NCBI GenBank assembly: GCA_016937715.1
Contig: JAFGWA010000023.1
Coordinates: 1 to 47,258 of the forward strand
DNA length: 47,258 bases
Direction: 5' to 3'
Origin: Candidatus Goldiibacteriota bacterium
Lineage (GTDB): Bacteria; Oederibacteriota; PGYV01
Below, in pieces: positions 1 to 7,517 of the stretch. The first letter of the stretch is position 1. Each line of letters opens with the position of its first letter. The translations under genes and the position numbers were made by a program. Below the pieces are notes generated by a model. The model had not been told where the DNA came from. It saw nothing but the letters and a program-made list of their open reading frames with translations, and searched no databases.

Positions 1-382
1 CCTTATCAGACTTTATTGTATCCCCGCCCGCAAGCACTATACCATAATTTTCCGCGTAAGCCAGTATTCCCCGCATTATAAGGCCGGCATAATTACCGGA
101 ATCTTTTTTTGGCACCCCTATATTCACAAACATGTATTCCGGGATTCCCCCCATAGCGCATATATCAGAAATATTTATAGCCGCGGCTTTTGCGCCAATC
201 TGCATGGGGGTAAAGTATTTCCTTTTAAAGTGGGTGTTTTCGTAAAAAGAATCGGTGGTAATCAGCAAATTTCTGCCGTTTTCTTTTATTACGGCGCAGT
301 CATCGCCGATGCCTTTTATCAGGGACTTATCTTTAACCGTTATCCGGGATTTTATTTCGGAAATAAATTTAAATTCCCTCAT
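1..382 (-). CDS. thiL: thiamine-monophosphate kinase ThiL (partial, N-terminal part)
   Basis: The gene begins with ATG at 382 and runs off the left edge, leaving about 127 N-terminal residues. ThiL phosphorylates thiamine monophosphate to thiamine diphosphate in the cytoplasm, the last step of cofactor synthesis. Visible family motifs are GIGDDCAVI (residues 24-32), a TTDSF metal-site strand, the stretch QIGAKAAAINISDICAMGG and a GGDT motif near the cut end, all in the order expected for the AIR-synthase/ThiL fold. It follows the stop codon of the TPR gene by 5 bp, so it is probably the last visible member of the acpS-nnr transcription unit. The ribosome binding site is weak, so the exact start is slightly uncertain. 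The C-terminal ATP-binding half is outside the window. Confidence 0.9.
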   Translation of the reverse strand, partial: MREFKFISEIKSRITVKDKSLIKGIGDDCAVIKENGRNLLITTDSFYENTHFKRKYFTPMQIGAKAAAINISDICAMGGIPEYMFVNIGVPKKDSGNYAGLIMRGILAYAENYGIVLAGGDTIKSDK

Positions 383-387
383 AAATA

Positions 388-1203
388 TCAGTTCTTTACG
401 CGTTCATTCAGGACGGTCTGCCTCATTTTAGCGTATTCGGTCACTATTTCAGGGTATTCTTTCACAACCCTTGTATATATTTCCAGCGCGCGCTTGTCAT
501 CTCCGTCACTTTCATATATCTTGCCTATGCTTGTAAGCGCTTCGGCGCTTAAAAAACCCTGTTTATATTTTTCCACTATTTTATTGTAATAATACATAGC
601 CTTGCCATTATCGCCGTTATTCCGGTAAGCGTCCGCAATTCCAAACACAGCTTCCGCGGACCAGTCCGTGTCAGGGTACTGCTTTGTTATTTCCGTGTAT
701 GTCTTTAAGGCGTCATTTGTGTTAAGAATACTGTTATAACACTCCCCAAGTTCCAGCATAAGCCAGGCATACATATCGCCTTTTTCAGAGGCATATTCTT
801 CTATTAGTTCTTTATACCCTTCAATTGCTGGAATAAACTGCTGGCTGTCCTTATACGCCTTGGCAATTCCAAGTTTTGCCTGCCTGACATGATCTTTATA
901 ATTTTCATCATTTTCCCAGCGGTTCACGATATAACTGTAATTCTTTATTACCTCCGGATATTTCTTATAAATAGCATTTTTTTCGGCGGATTCCAGCGCC
1001 CTGTCTATAAGTTTTTCATCATTTCCCCAAGCGGTAAAACGGTCAACGGCCATTAATACCCCCGTCAGGATTACCGACGAAATAAGTATAAGCGCAATTA
1101 AACTTGCATTGCTTTTTTTAGCCGGAATCTGCTGTTCTTTGACAGATGATTTTACCGTGCTTTTTTTCTTTGCTGTTTTCTTTTTTTTATTTACGGAAGG
1201 CAT
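388..1203 (-). CDS. membrane-anchored TPR protein
   Basis: 271 residues. A very basic, lysine-rich N-terminus (residues 1-30) precedes one hydrophobic segment (about 34-52), giving a signal-anchor topology with the rest likely outside the cytoplasm. Residues about 75-260 form helix pairs typical of tetratricopeptide repeats, such as AIEGYKELIEEY, ALKTYTEITKQYPDT, AMYYYNKIVEKYK and ALEIYTRVVKEYP. TPRs are protein-protein interaction scaffolds. The spacing resembles YfgM/BamD-like envelope proteins, but nothing identifies a specific partner. It lies 34 bp after a lipoprotein gene and 5 bp before thiL on the same strand, so co-transcription is likely. No enzymatic motif is seen. Confidence 0.75.
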   Translation of the reverse strand: MPSVNKKKKTAKKKSTVKSSVKEQQIPAKKSNASLIALILISSVILTGVLMAVDRFTAWGNDEKLIDRALESAEKNAIYKKYPEVIKNYSYIVNRWENDENYKDHVRQAKLGIAKAYKDSQQFIPAIEGYKELIEEYASEKGDMYAWLMLELGECYNSILNTNDALKTYTEITKQYPDTDWSAEAVFGIADAYRNNGDNGKAMYYYNKIVEKYKQGFLSAEALTSIGKIYESDGDDKRALEIYTRVVKEYPEIVTEYAKMRQTVLNERVKN

Positions 1204-1237
1204 TTCAATTTCCCCTTTTTTTACGGCCGCACTTTTC

Positions 1238-1609
1238 TCAGTAAGTGGTTACCTTTTTTTCTGCTTTATAAATTTGGCCGTCTTTTGCCACCGCTTCCAC
1301 CCAGGCTGTATATTCGCCTTTTGGAATTGCTATTCCCATAGGTATCATGGCTTTAAACGCCCATATTTTTTTAACGCTGTCAAACTTTAACGGAACTTTA
1401 AAAGCACCCGGCACTTCAACACTGCCGGAAACTTTTTCTATTATATCGGTGGTTTTTACTTCAATTGAAACAATGGTGCCTGAGGCAAGCCCTTTATCAG
1501 GCATTATTTTGAAATCAAGTATCTGATTTGTGCCTTTAGGAATGCCTGCGCAGCCTGCCGCAAATAAAACCGATGTTAAAAGTAATATAAGAGAGCTTTT
1601 AAACTTCAA
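1238..1609 (-). CDS. small predicted lipoprotein
   Basis: 123 residues. The N-terminus is a classic lipoprotein signal: a charged MKFK start, a hydrophobic run and a lipobox LFAAGC with the acylated cysteine at residue 20. The rest is short and beta-rich (for example GTIVSIEVKTTDIIEKVSG and GEYTAWVEAVAKDGQIY), compatible with a single Ig-like or beta-sandwich domain. I do not recognise a family. Its start overlaps the end of the upstream membrane-protein gene by 11 bp, which suggests translational coupling and perhaps a joint role at the envelope. Lnt, which would complete its acylation, is encoded elsewhere in this window. Confidence 0.7.
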   Translation of the reverse strand: MKFKSSLILLLTSVLFAAGCAGIPKGTNQILDFKIMPDKGLASGTIVSIEVKTTDIIEKVSGSVEVPGAFKVPLKFDSVKKIWAFKAMIPMGIAIPKGEYTAWVEAVAKDGQIYKAEKKVTTY

Positions 1610-2063
1610 CTTCCTCTCCCGGTTTTAATTCCTGCGTAAATTTAAGGCGTGCGCCTATGTTGTCAGACGCGCCCTGTGTGTTGCTGATAAGTTCAAGTCC
1701 GATATACGAAGGCACAAAAAACAATATGACAATAAGCATGGTAAGTTTAATCGTAGAAAACAGGCCGTCATAGGTATATAAACCATAACGGTTATTAACC
1801 CAGATAAGCGCCAGCGCGGCTATAACATACAGAAAAGAGAAAATTAAAACAACCCTTTTGGCGTTACGCGCTCTGAACGCGTTTATGTCAAGATCCAGCT
1901 GCAGGTCGTCAAGCTCCTGCTTCTGTTCCACCGTTAAAGGCTGGTTTATAAGTTCGTCTATCTTTTTAGATATGCCCAGATTCGCGGAAAAAATGGAAAT
2001 TATCCAGCCCCACATAAGGATAAAAAGAAAAGAGATAAGAATAAGCAGTATTGGGACAACCAT
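1599..2063 (-). CDS. hypothetical three-TM membrane protein
   Basis: 154 residues. There are three hydrophobic segments at about 3-26, 70-92 and 107-127. A charged, glutamine/leucine-rich helical stretch (about 35-65) lies between the first two. The protein ends with a hydrophilic tail rich in Glu and Lys. I see no catalytic motif and recognise no family. It lies 13 bp after nnr and overlaps the following lipoprotein gene by 11 bp. With the next two genes it makes a small set of envelope proteins inserted between nnr and thiL. Confidence 0.65.
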   Translation of the reverse strand: MVVPILLILISFLFILMWGWIISIFSANLGISKKIDELINQPLTVEQKQELDDLQLDLDINAFRARNAKRVVLIFSFLYVIAALALIWVNNRYGLYTYDGLFSTIKLTMLIVILFFVPSYIGLELISNTQGASDNIGARLKFTQELKPGEEVEV

Positions 2064-2076
2064 GTAAGCCTCCTGT

Positions 2077-3621
2077 TTATTTAAGCTTCATAATAGCTTT
2101 TGGAATATTTAAAGCAATGTCTCCTGCTGTTATGCCTTCTTCACTTGTTTCTGAAAGTAATAAGTCCCCGGCAAGCCCGTGAATATAACTTCCAAGTATT
2201 CCCGCCTGAACCGACTGCATTCCGTGAGCCATTAAAGCCGCGATAAGTCCGGTTAAAACGTCACCGCTTCCGGGTGTTGCCATTCCGGAATTGCCGGTTG
2301 TATTCACGTACATATTTCCCTGAGGATCGGCAAGCATTGACCTGCCGTCTTTTAAAAGAACATTAATTCCAAAAGACGCGGTAAAATCCTTTAAAACCTT
2401 TATTTTTCCCTTTATTACTTCGGATATTTCGATACCACACAACCTTGCCATTTCTCCAATATGTGGTGTCATAATAACATCTTTGGTATTATTTTTCAAG
2501 CAGTTTTTGTCTGCTGCAACAGCGTTTATGCCGTCGGCATCTATCACAAGCGGTTTTTTTAACTCTGATACCAGTTCCCTTACAAGTTTCTGCGTTTCCG
2601 GGTCCCTTCCTATACCCGGCCCTATTATTACGACTTTCGCGGCAGCGCACAGTTTTAATATATTTTCTTTATTAGAATATGCCAGCATCCCTTTTGAAGT
2701 TTCTTTCAGGCTTGTTACAATCATTTCATCGCAGCCCGGTTTTACAACACCGTGAAGCGATTCCGGAATACCCACGTTTACTATCCCCGCACCGCTTCTT
2801 AAAGCGGCTTTTGCGGCAAGCACAACAGCGCCGCTTAAACCGGGCGAACCGCCAAGTATAAATATGGGGCCAAAACTGCCTTTATTGGCATTTGGCTGTC
2901 TGTACGGCATAAGCGGGCCAATCAACTCCGCTGTTACAAGGACATCAGGCCTTGGCTGTAATAATAATTCCGGCGGAAAATTAATGTCCGCCACCACAAG
3001 TTTGCCTGTATTTGCGTGCCCCGGGAAAACTGCCATACCTGTTTTTGGAAGGCCAAAAGTAACGGTTAAATCCGCGTAAACCGCCACGCCATTAATATTG
3101 CCTGTGTCCGCGTCAACACCTGACGGTATATCAACAGAAACAGTCCTTTTATTAAGGGTGTTAATGTAAACAATAAGCTGCGCCATGAATCCGTCAACAT
3201 CCCTGCTTAATCCCGTGCCTATAAGAGCGTCCACCAGGATATCGCTTAATGTTATCATCCGGTTATGCCGGTTAATATCTTCCAGCGATTCAAGTTTTAC
3301 AACCGCTATTCCATACTTTTTCACCAATTCCATATTTTGCTTTGATTCAGGGGACATCTTACTTTCATCACCCGTAAGAAAAACCGCCACCACAGCGCCT
3401 TCACTTAACAAATGACGCGCGATTACAAAGCCGTCGCCGCCGTTATTTCCGGCGCCGCAGAAGACTGCAATATTACGGTAGGCAAGCGCCCCATATTCAT
3501 TTGTCATTGCGGTGACAGTATTCGCGCCCGCGTTTTCCATTAATATGGATGCGGGAACGCCGAATTTTTCTGTTGCAACAGAGTCAATTGCTTTCATTGA
3601 AGCGGAATCAACAAGGTACAT
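2077..3621 (-). CDS. nnr: bifunctional NAD(P)H-hydrate epimerase / ADP-dependent dehydratase
   Basis: Repairs hydrated NADH and NADPH. The N-terminal YjeF_N domain interconverts epimers and the C-terminal ribokinase-like domain dehydrates them using ADP. Seen in the sequence: AGNNGGDGFVIARH (about 57-70) and VDIPSGVDADTG in the epimerase half. The dehydratase half has GSPGLSGAVVLAAKAALRSG, IGPGIG, DADGIN, MTPHIGEMARL and NTTGNSGMATPGSGDVLTG, with the catalytic Asp near 454 of 514. Length is normal for the fused enzyme. I chose the ATG at 3621, seven codons inside the longest frame, because a strong GGAGGG lies 7 bases upstream and overlaps the end of acpS. The acpS stop is 2 bp away, so the two genes are probably coupled. 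Confidence 0.95.
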   Translation of the reverse strand: MYLVDSASMKAIDSVATEKFGVPASILMENAGANTVTAMTNEYGALAYRNIAVFCGAGNNGGDGFVIARHLLSEGAVVAVFLTGDESKMSPESKQNMELVKKYGIAVVKLESLEDINRHNRMITLSDILVDALIGTGLSRDVDGFMAQLIVYINTLNKRTVSVDIPSGVDADTGNINGVAVYADLTVTFGLPKTGMAVFPGHANTGKLVVADINFPPELLLQPRPDVLVTAELIGPLMPYRQPNANKGSFGPIFILGGSPGLSGAVVLAAKAALRSGAGIVNVGIPESLHGVVKPGCDEMIVTSLKETSKGMLAYSNKENILKLCAAAKVVIIGPGIGRDPETQKLVRELVSELKKPLVIDADGINAVAADKNCLKNNTKDVIMTPHIGEMARLCGIEISEVIKGKIKVLKDFTASFGINVLLKDGRSMLADPQGNMYVNTTGNSGMATPGSGDVLTGLIAALMAHGMQSVQAGILGSYIHGLAGDLLLSETSEEGITAGDIALNIPKAIMKLK

Positions 3622-3623
3622 TT

Positions 3624-3992
3624 TTAACCCTCCAGTATGCAAACCGCTGCCGCGGCCGTATCCGTATGCGAAATTGTAATTAGTATACTCTTTGCTTTTT
3701 TCATAGCCATTATCTTTTTAATTTCCGGAGTTATCTGAATTTCCGGCTTTCCGTTTTTGTTGTTTGATGTGCTGATAGAATTTAAAGCAATTCCCTTTAC
3801 ATCCGATACCGCTTTAATAAACGCCTCTTTAACCGCAAACCTGCCGGCAAAGTGCAGCATAGAATTTTTCTTACCGGAGCAGTAATCAATTTCAAACTGA
3901 TTAAACACGCGTAAAAGAAACCGCTTATTACGCCTTACGGCCGTTTTTAATTTTTTGACATCTGTAATGTCTATCCCTATTCCCCGTATCAT
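3624..3992 (-). CDS. acpS: holo-[acyl-carrier-protein] synthase
   Basis: Transfers 4'-phosphopantetheine from coenzyme A to a serine of acyl carrier protein, activating fatty-acid synthesis. The 122 residues match the short AcpS type. Seen: GIGIDITDVK at the N-terminus with the Mg-binding Asp8, FAGRFAVKEAFIKA with Glu56, and a C-terminal ISHTDTAAAAVCILEG strand. It is the first gene of a minus-strand run leading through nnr towards thiL. The acpS-nnr neighbourhood is common in many bacteria, which supports both calls. A possible promoter lies just upstream. Confidence 0.95.
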   Translation of the reverse strand: MIRGIGIDITDVKKLKTAVRRNKRFLLRVFNQFEIDYCSGKKNSMLHFAGRFAVKEAFIKAVSDVKGIALNSISTSNNKNGKPEIQITPEIKKIMAMKKAKSILITISHTDTAAAAVCILEG

Positions 3993-4027
3993 AATGAATA
4001 TTTATCCTTTGAGATATATTTTAAAGT

Positions 4028-4033
4028 ATTATA
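4028..4033 (-). promoter_or_regulatory. possible -10 box of the acpS operon
   Basis: On the minus strand a perfect TATAAT lies 36 bp before the acpS ATG. No clear -35 hexamer is seen at 16-18 bp, so this is a weak prediction. It fits the position expected for the first gene after a gap of more than 500 bp. Confidence 0.4.
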
Positions 4034-4174
4034 CAACAAATTTCACCCGGCAATATACACAATTCTTTCGTTTGTTATTCAAAGCAGCGGTGAAATAATT
4101 CACATCCCATATCCAAAATAAAACTGTAGCTAAGAAGTTCGGCAGCTCAGCGGCTTGAAGAATTGGTTTTGTCA

Positions 4175-4359
4175 TGGTAGACGCGGGTCTTTAGCCCGCG
4201 GTTGAAGCGAGCGTGCGAGCGTAAATCCCTGCAATGAAACAAGTTTACGACCGAAAGAAGCAGGGACATTTTTTCTATAAACAACGCGCCTTAAAAAACG
4301 CAGTTCTCAGAACAAAACCCCAAATCAAAACCGCGCGGGCTGAAGACCCGCGTCTACCA
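4175..4359. repeat. 185-bp MITE-like element with inverted type A ends
   Basis: The gap between acpS and the sigma-factor gene (3993-4561) holds no gene but contains this element. Its left end (4175-4201) begins TGGTAGACGCGGGTCTTTAG and its right end (4331-4359) is an inverted, slightly diverged copy ending CCCGCGTCTACCA. Inside are one type C unit (4204-4270) and a degraded inverted type B unit (about 4279-4300). The terminal inverted repeats without a coding region resemble a miniature transposable element. No obvious target-site duplication flanks it, so the mode of movement is unknown. Confidence 0.6.
4204..4270 (+). repeat. type C repeat, copy 1
   Basis: A 67-bp unit starting GAAGCGAGCGTGCGAGCG. 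It contains a potential hairpin with arms TCCCTGC (4226-4232) and GCAGGGA (4260-4266). The second copy at 46611-46677 keeps the hairpin through a paired T:A to C:G change. Both copies directly follow another repeat type (A here, B there), so the units look modular. Confidence 0.65.
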
Positions 4360-4412
4360 ATACATAAACCATAATCCCATAGACAACGCAACTGTCGCAC
4401 CAAAATCAAATG

Positions 4413-4438
4413 CGAGACGCAACATGCTGCGCCTCTAC
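4413..4438. repeat. type D palindrome, imperfect copy
   Basis: GAGACGCAACATGCTGCG followed by CCTC forms an imperfect inverted repeat. It is related to the perfect GAGACGCAATA palindrome at 39845-39866. It sits between the MITE-like element and the ECF promoter. Confidence 0.5.
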
Positions 4439-4501
4439 GATTAAAGGTAAAGATGCGTTTGTTTTCTGTTATAATTTAATAAATTTACCGCTTTCTTTTA
4501 T

Positions 4502-4530
4502 GGAACCGGATTTATGATACAAACGTCTAA
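4502..4530 (+). promoter_or_regulatory. ECF-type sigma promoter of the sigma/anti-sigma operon
   Basis: A -35 element GGAACC (4502-4507) is followed by exactly 16 bp and then CGTCTAA (4524-4530). This matches the general GGAAC-N16-TCTAA pattern of group 4 (ECF) sigma promoters. It lies 32 bp before the sigma-factor start. The natural reading is that the encoded sigma factor activates its own operon. The match is visible directly; autoregulation is inferred. Confidence 0.7.
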
Positions 4531-4561
4531 ATTTTGAAGCTTTAAAGGAGCCCATAAATAA

Positions 4562-5035
4562 ATGGACAGCCGGCTGGATAAAATATACAAGCAACACGGA
4601 AAGTACGTTTACAACGTGGCGCTGGGCATGCTTAGAAACCGCGATGACGCCCAGGATGTCACGCAGAACGTATTTATCAAACTGCACAACAGCCTGGACT
4701 CTTTCCGCGGTGATTCGGATATTAAAACCTATCTGTACCGCATGGCGATAAACAGCAGTATTGACTATATAAGGCGGCAGTCCACTCACAGGGACAAACT
4801 GGAAAAGATGGAACCGGAAACAACGGTATCAATGCCCGACAACCTTTCCTTCTATTCCCTTATAGATAAACTTGACGATGACCACAAAGCTGTCCTGCTT
4901 TTATCCGAAATAGGCGGCTTTAAATATGAGGAAATTGCCGAAATCCTGCAGACCAAGACCGGAACTGTAAAATCAAGAGCAAGCAGGGCCATTGTAAAAC
5001 TGCGGGAAATACTGGCTAAGGAGGTAATAAGATGA
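4562..5035 (+). CDS. ECF (group 4) RNA polymerase sigma factor
   Basis: 157 residues. Directs RNA polymerase to a small regulon in response to an envelope or external signal. Region 2 spans about 10-78 (AQDVTQNVFIKLHNSLDSFR, then IKTYLYRMAINSSIDYIRR). Region 4 spans about 103-153 (DDHKAVLLLSEIGGFKYEEI, then TKTGTVKSRASRAIVKLRE), which is a helix-turn-helix for -35 recognition. No sigma 1.1 or region 3 is present, as expected for ECF factors. An AAAGGAG lies 11 bases before the ATG. The stop overlaps the anti-sigma start by 4 bp. An ECF promoter immediately upstream suggests autoregulation. The exact ECF group and signal cannot be read from the sequence. Confidence 0.93.
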   Translation: MDSRLDKIYKQHGKYVYNVALGMLRNRDDAQDVTQNVFIKLHNSLDSFRGDSDIKTYLYRMAINSSIDYIRRQSTHRDKLEKMEPETTVSMPDNLSFYSLIDKLDDDHKAVLLLSEIGGFKYEEIAEILQTKTGTVKSRASRAIVKLREILAKEVIR

Positions 5036-5460
5036 AATGTAAAGACGTAACAGAAAAACTTTACGATATGAAAAAAGGGGCGCTTCCGCCGACAGAAATG
5101 CTTGAAATATCCACACACTTAAAACACTGCCCTTCGTGCATGGCACAAAACAATGCCATTAACGAAATCAGGACAATATTCAGGAACACTCTTGAACCCG
5201 TGCCTGACGCGGTGTACCGTAATATAAAAGCATCTACATCTCAAAAGAGAGGCTTTTCTATTCCCTTTTTAAAACCTGTTCCCATAACAGCTTTTGCACT
5301 CTCACTTTTACTGCTGTTTTCACTATTAAAACTTACAAGCGCCCCTAAAAACCAGGAAGACGAACTTGCCGCATTCATTTATGATTCCTATGCGCAATCA
5401 AACGAGACATACGATAATGAAATACCGTCAAATATAGAGTATGTGACTTATGCATACTAA
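5032..5460 (+). CDS. membrane anti-sigma factor with zinc-finger domain
   Basis: 142 residues. The N-terminal domain carries the ZAS signature HX3CX2C as H29, C33 and C36 (HLKHCPSC). This is typical of anti-sigma factors that hold an ECF sigma factor in the cytoplasm. One transmembrane segment lies at about 83-100, followed by a short periplasmic tail (about 100-142) with no recognised domain. It overlaps the sigma gene by 4 bp, the usual coupling of cognate pairs. Release of the sigma factor by proteolysis or by thiol/zinc chemistry is known in the family; which applies here is not visible. Confidence 0.88.
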   Translation: MKCKDVTEKLYDMKKGALPPTEMLEISTHLKHCPSCMAQNNAINEIRTIFRNTLEPVPDAVYRNIKASTSQKRGFSIPFLKPVPITAFALSLLLLFSLLKLTSAPKNQEDELAAFIYDSYAQSNETYDNEIPSNIEYVTYAY

Positions 5461-5485
5461 ACAATATTTAAGGAGGTTTATTTAC

Positions 5486-5980
5486 ATGAAAAAGTTTTCT
5501 TTATTAATGGTTTTAATTGCGGTTTTAACAGCTGTGCCTTTATTTGCTTCAGGAAACACCCCTCACAGGGACAAACCCGGAAACGGTCCCGGCGTTGTAG
5601 GCGCTGACGGTATTTTTGACCTTTACGAAGAACTTGACCTTACACAGGACCAGCTTCTTAAGATAAAACAGCTGCGCAGCGAATCCCGCGAAAAAACCCT
5701 GAATTTAAGGCATGAAATCCATATGACTTTCATGGAACAAAAAGAAGAAATTGAAAAAGACGCCCCTGACACAAAGAAACTTGACGCCACTTGCGATAAA
5801 ATATCCGAAAGCCAGAAAGCCCTGATGAAACTGCGTTTAAATGACATGCTGGAAGTTAAAAAAATTCTTACCCCCGAACAGAATAAAAAGCTGATTCTTC
5901 TGATGGAAACAAAAAAAGACGCTTTTAAAAAGAAGGGTTTCTTTGGGAAACACGAAGATAAAAAAACCGGCTTAAAATAA
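5486..5980 (+). CDS. Spy/CpxP-like periplasmic LTXXQ protein
   Basis: 164 residues from the ATG at 5486. This start is preferred over an earlier in-frame ATG because AGGAGG (5471-5476) lies 9 bases before it and a clean signal peptide follows (MKKFSLLMVLIAVLTAVPLF, cleavage near ASG). The mature part is helical and charged, with two LTXXQ motifs, LTQDQ (52-56) and LTPEQ (128-132). These are the hallmark of the Spy/CpxP/CnrX-type periplasmic chaperone or sensor fold. In related operons such proteins act as chaperones or as the sensing partner of the anti-sigma factor. It is the last gene of the ECF operon and is followed by a strong terminator. Confidence 0.82.
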   Translation: MKKFSLLMVLIAVLTAVPLFASGNTPHRDKPGNGPGVVGADGIFDLYEELDLTQDQLLKIKQLRSESREKTLNLRHEIHMTFMEQKEEIEKDAPDTKKLDATCDKISESQKALMKLRLNDMLEVKKILTPEQNKKLILLMETKKDAFKKKGFFGKHEDKKTGLK

Positions 5981-5985
5981 ATACC

Positions 5986-6023
5986 AATAAAAAGCACGCC
6001 CTGCAAAGGGCGTGCTTTTTATT
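5986..6023. terminator. bidirectional hairpin terminator
   Basis: A perfect 16-bp stem (5986-6001 with 6008-6023; core AAAAAGCACGCCC) with a 6-base loop TGCAAA. It is followed by T-rich sequence on the plus strand and preceded by A-rich sequence, so it can terminate the ECF operon and, in the other direction, the surE operon. The surE stop codon lies within the right arm. Confidence 0.85.
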
Positions 6024-6792
6024 TTATAAAATTCTTTTCTAATTGTTTCAGGGAATTTCTGTCTGTCAGGTCAAAATGCAGCGGAGTAACAGTTATATAA
6101 CCGTCATCCACCCAGTCAATATCCGAAGCGGGCCCTTTTACCTTTACCCTTTCAACAACATGCCAGAAATATACTGTTTTGCCTTTATGCTTTTTTTCAA
6201 GGTACTTTTCTCTGAATTCGTCATTAGCTTTATGCGTGACTTTAACGCCTTTAATCATAACCGCTGACGCCGGCACATTTATATTTAACAGTGAATATTT
6301 TTTTATTTTGACCTTTCCTGACAGGACTTTTTTCACAACATCCGCCGTGACAACAGCCGCCCTTTTAAAGTCTGCATCTTTTTCATAATCATTGATGGAT
6401 GCCGCGACAGACGGAATACCCAAAAGCGCCGCTTCTGTGGCAGCGCCTACAGTTCCGGAATAGATAATGAATTTCCCGTAATTCGGGCCGTGGTTAATAC
6501 CCGACACCACCATATCCGGAGCTTTTTTCAGCAGATTAAATATAGCCAGTTTAACACAGTCAGCCGGCGTACCGGCAACACTGTATCCCGCGGATTTTCC
6601 GAATTTTACCTTTTTAACCTTTAAATGTTTGTGAATCGTAACCGAATGCGATGCCCCGCTTTTCTCGCTTTCAGGGGCAATTACAAACACATCGGCAAAT
6701 TTTATAAATTCATCATATAAAGCTTTTATCCCGGCGGCTTTTATCCCGTCATCATTGGAAATCACTATCAGCGGTTTATTTGCAGCTCTCAC
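6019..6792 (-). CDS. surE: 5'/3'-nucleotidase SurE
   Basis: 257 residues. A metal-dependent phosphatase acting on nucleoside monophosphates and related substrates in the cytoplasm. The metal site is visible: N13-D14-D15 in ISNDDGI, SGASHS (45-50), GTPADCVK (74-81) and N100 in SGINHGPNYG, followed by the conserved YSGTVGAATEAALLG. Its start overlaps the end of the HAD phosphatase gene by 4 bp, so the two are translationally coupled. The stop codon sits inside the terminator stem, an unusually tight end. Confidence 0.95.
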   Translation of the reverse strand: MRAANKPLIVISNDDGIKAAGIKALYDEFIKFADVFVIAPESEKSGASHSVTIHKHLKVKKVKFGKSAGYSVAGTPADCVKLAIFNLLKKAPDMVVSGINHGPNYGKFIIYSGTVGAATEAALLGIPSVAASINDYEKDADFKRAAVVTADVVKKVLSGKVKIKKYSLLNINVPASAVMIKGVKVTHKANDEFREKYLEKKHKGKTVYFWHVVERVKVKGPASDIDWVDDGYITVTPLHFDLTDRNSLKQLEKNFIK

Positions 6793-7517
6793 TTTAGCCT
6801 CTGCATGTAGTATTTTAAACCTTCCAGTACACCTGCCGCGTAATCAGTTCCCGCCATATAAAAATCCCTGTTCTGAGTGCTTAACCTAAGCCCGTGCCGG
6901 GCATTGCCCACAACTATGCCGTGATAAAAAGATTCAAATAAATCTGTGTCGTTTTCACTGTCACCGGCCACAACAGAACTGTCATATGACATAGCTAATT
7001 TTTTAATAAGAAACTCCGCTGCTTTTCCCTTATCGCAGTTCTCGGGTATTATATCCAGATACTTTTCGTGGCTGATTATAATTTTCGCCTTTATCCCCTG
7101 TTCTTTAAAAAGCTTCCGGAACCTGCACCTTATCTGCTCAGCGGCTGAAGGGTCTATAAAATAAGACACTTTTAATTTTTCCGACTTGCCCTGGGTCATT
7201 AGACCTTCCACTTTCTTTGCCGCTTCTTCCACTTTATTTTTATCCCAAGAAGCTGAAATAATACTTTCCCACTGAACATCCGGCAGAAAAGCTCCGCTTT
7301 CAACCGTGTAAATTTCCGAACCGGTGCTTAAAATGGCCGCATCCGGCATTATAAGGCCTTCGGTAAAAATTCCCCTGTTCATTTCCGTTACATCCCTTCC
7401 TGTTGCATAAATAAGATGAAAAGAATCCCTGTGTTCCGTAATATACTCATTCAACTCATTTAACGCAGCCGGGTCTCCCAGCAGGGTTCCGTCAACGTCA
7501 CTTATAAGTGTTATCAT
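6789..7517 (-). CDS. HAD-superfamily phosphatase (Cof/sucrose-phosphatase-like)
   Basis: 242 residues. HAD motif I is SDVDGT (nucleophile D7, acid D9), motif II is YATGRD (38-41 region), motif III Lys is near K163 (NCDKGKAAEFL), and motif IV is AGDSENDTDLF (D186, D190). The cap domain between motifs II and III is of the C2 type found in Cof-like, sucrose-6-phosphate and mannosyl-3-phosphoglycerate phosphatases. The substrate cannot be read from the sequence; a sugar phosphate is the family expectation. It overlaps both lnt (4 bp) and surE (4 bp), so the three genes form a tight operon. Confidence 0.85.
   Translation of the reverse strand: MITLISDVDGTLLGDPAALNELNEYITEHRDSFHLIYATGRDVTEMNRGIFTEGLIMPDAAILSTGSEIYTVESGAFLPDVQWESIISASWDKNKVEEAAKKVEGLMTQGKSEKLKVSYFIDPSAAEQIRCRFRKLFKEQGIKAKIIISHEKYLDIIPENCDKGKAAEFLIKKLAMSYDSSVVAGDSENDTDLFESFYHGIVVGNARHGLRLSTQNRDFYMAGTDYAAGVLEGLKYYMQRLK

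Noticed and set aside
5450-5485. Upstream in-frame ATG for the Spy/CpxP-like gene
   Set aside because: The downstream ATG has a strong ribosome site and gives a proper signal peptide, while the upstream one overlaps the anti-sigma gene end without one.
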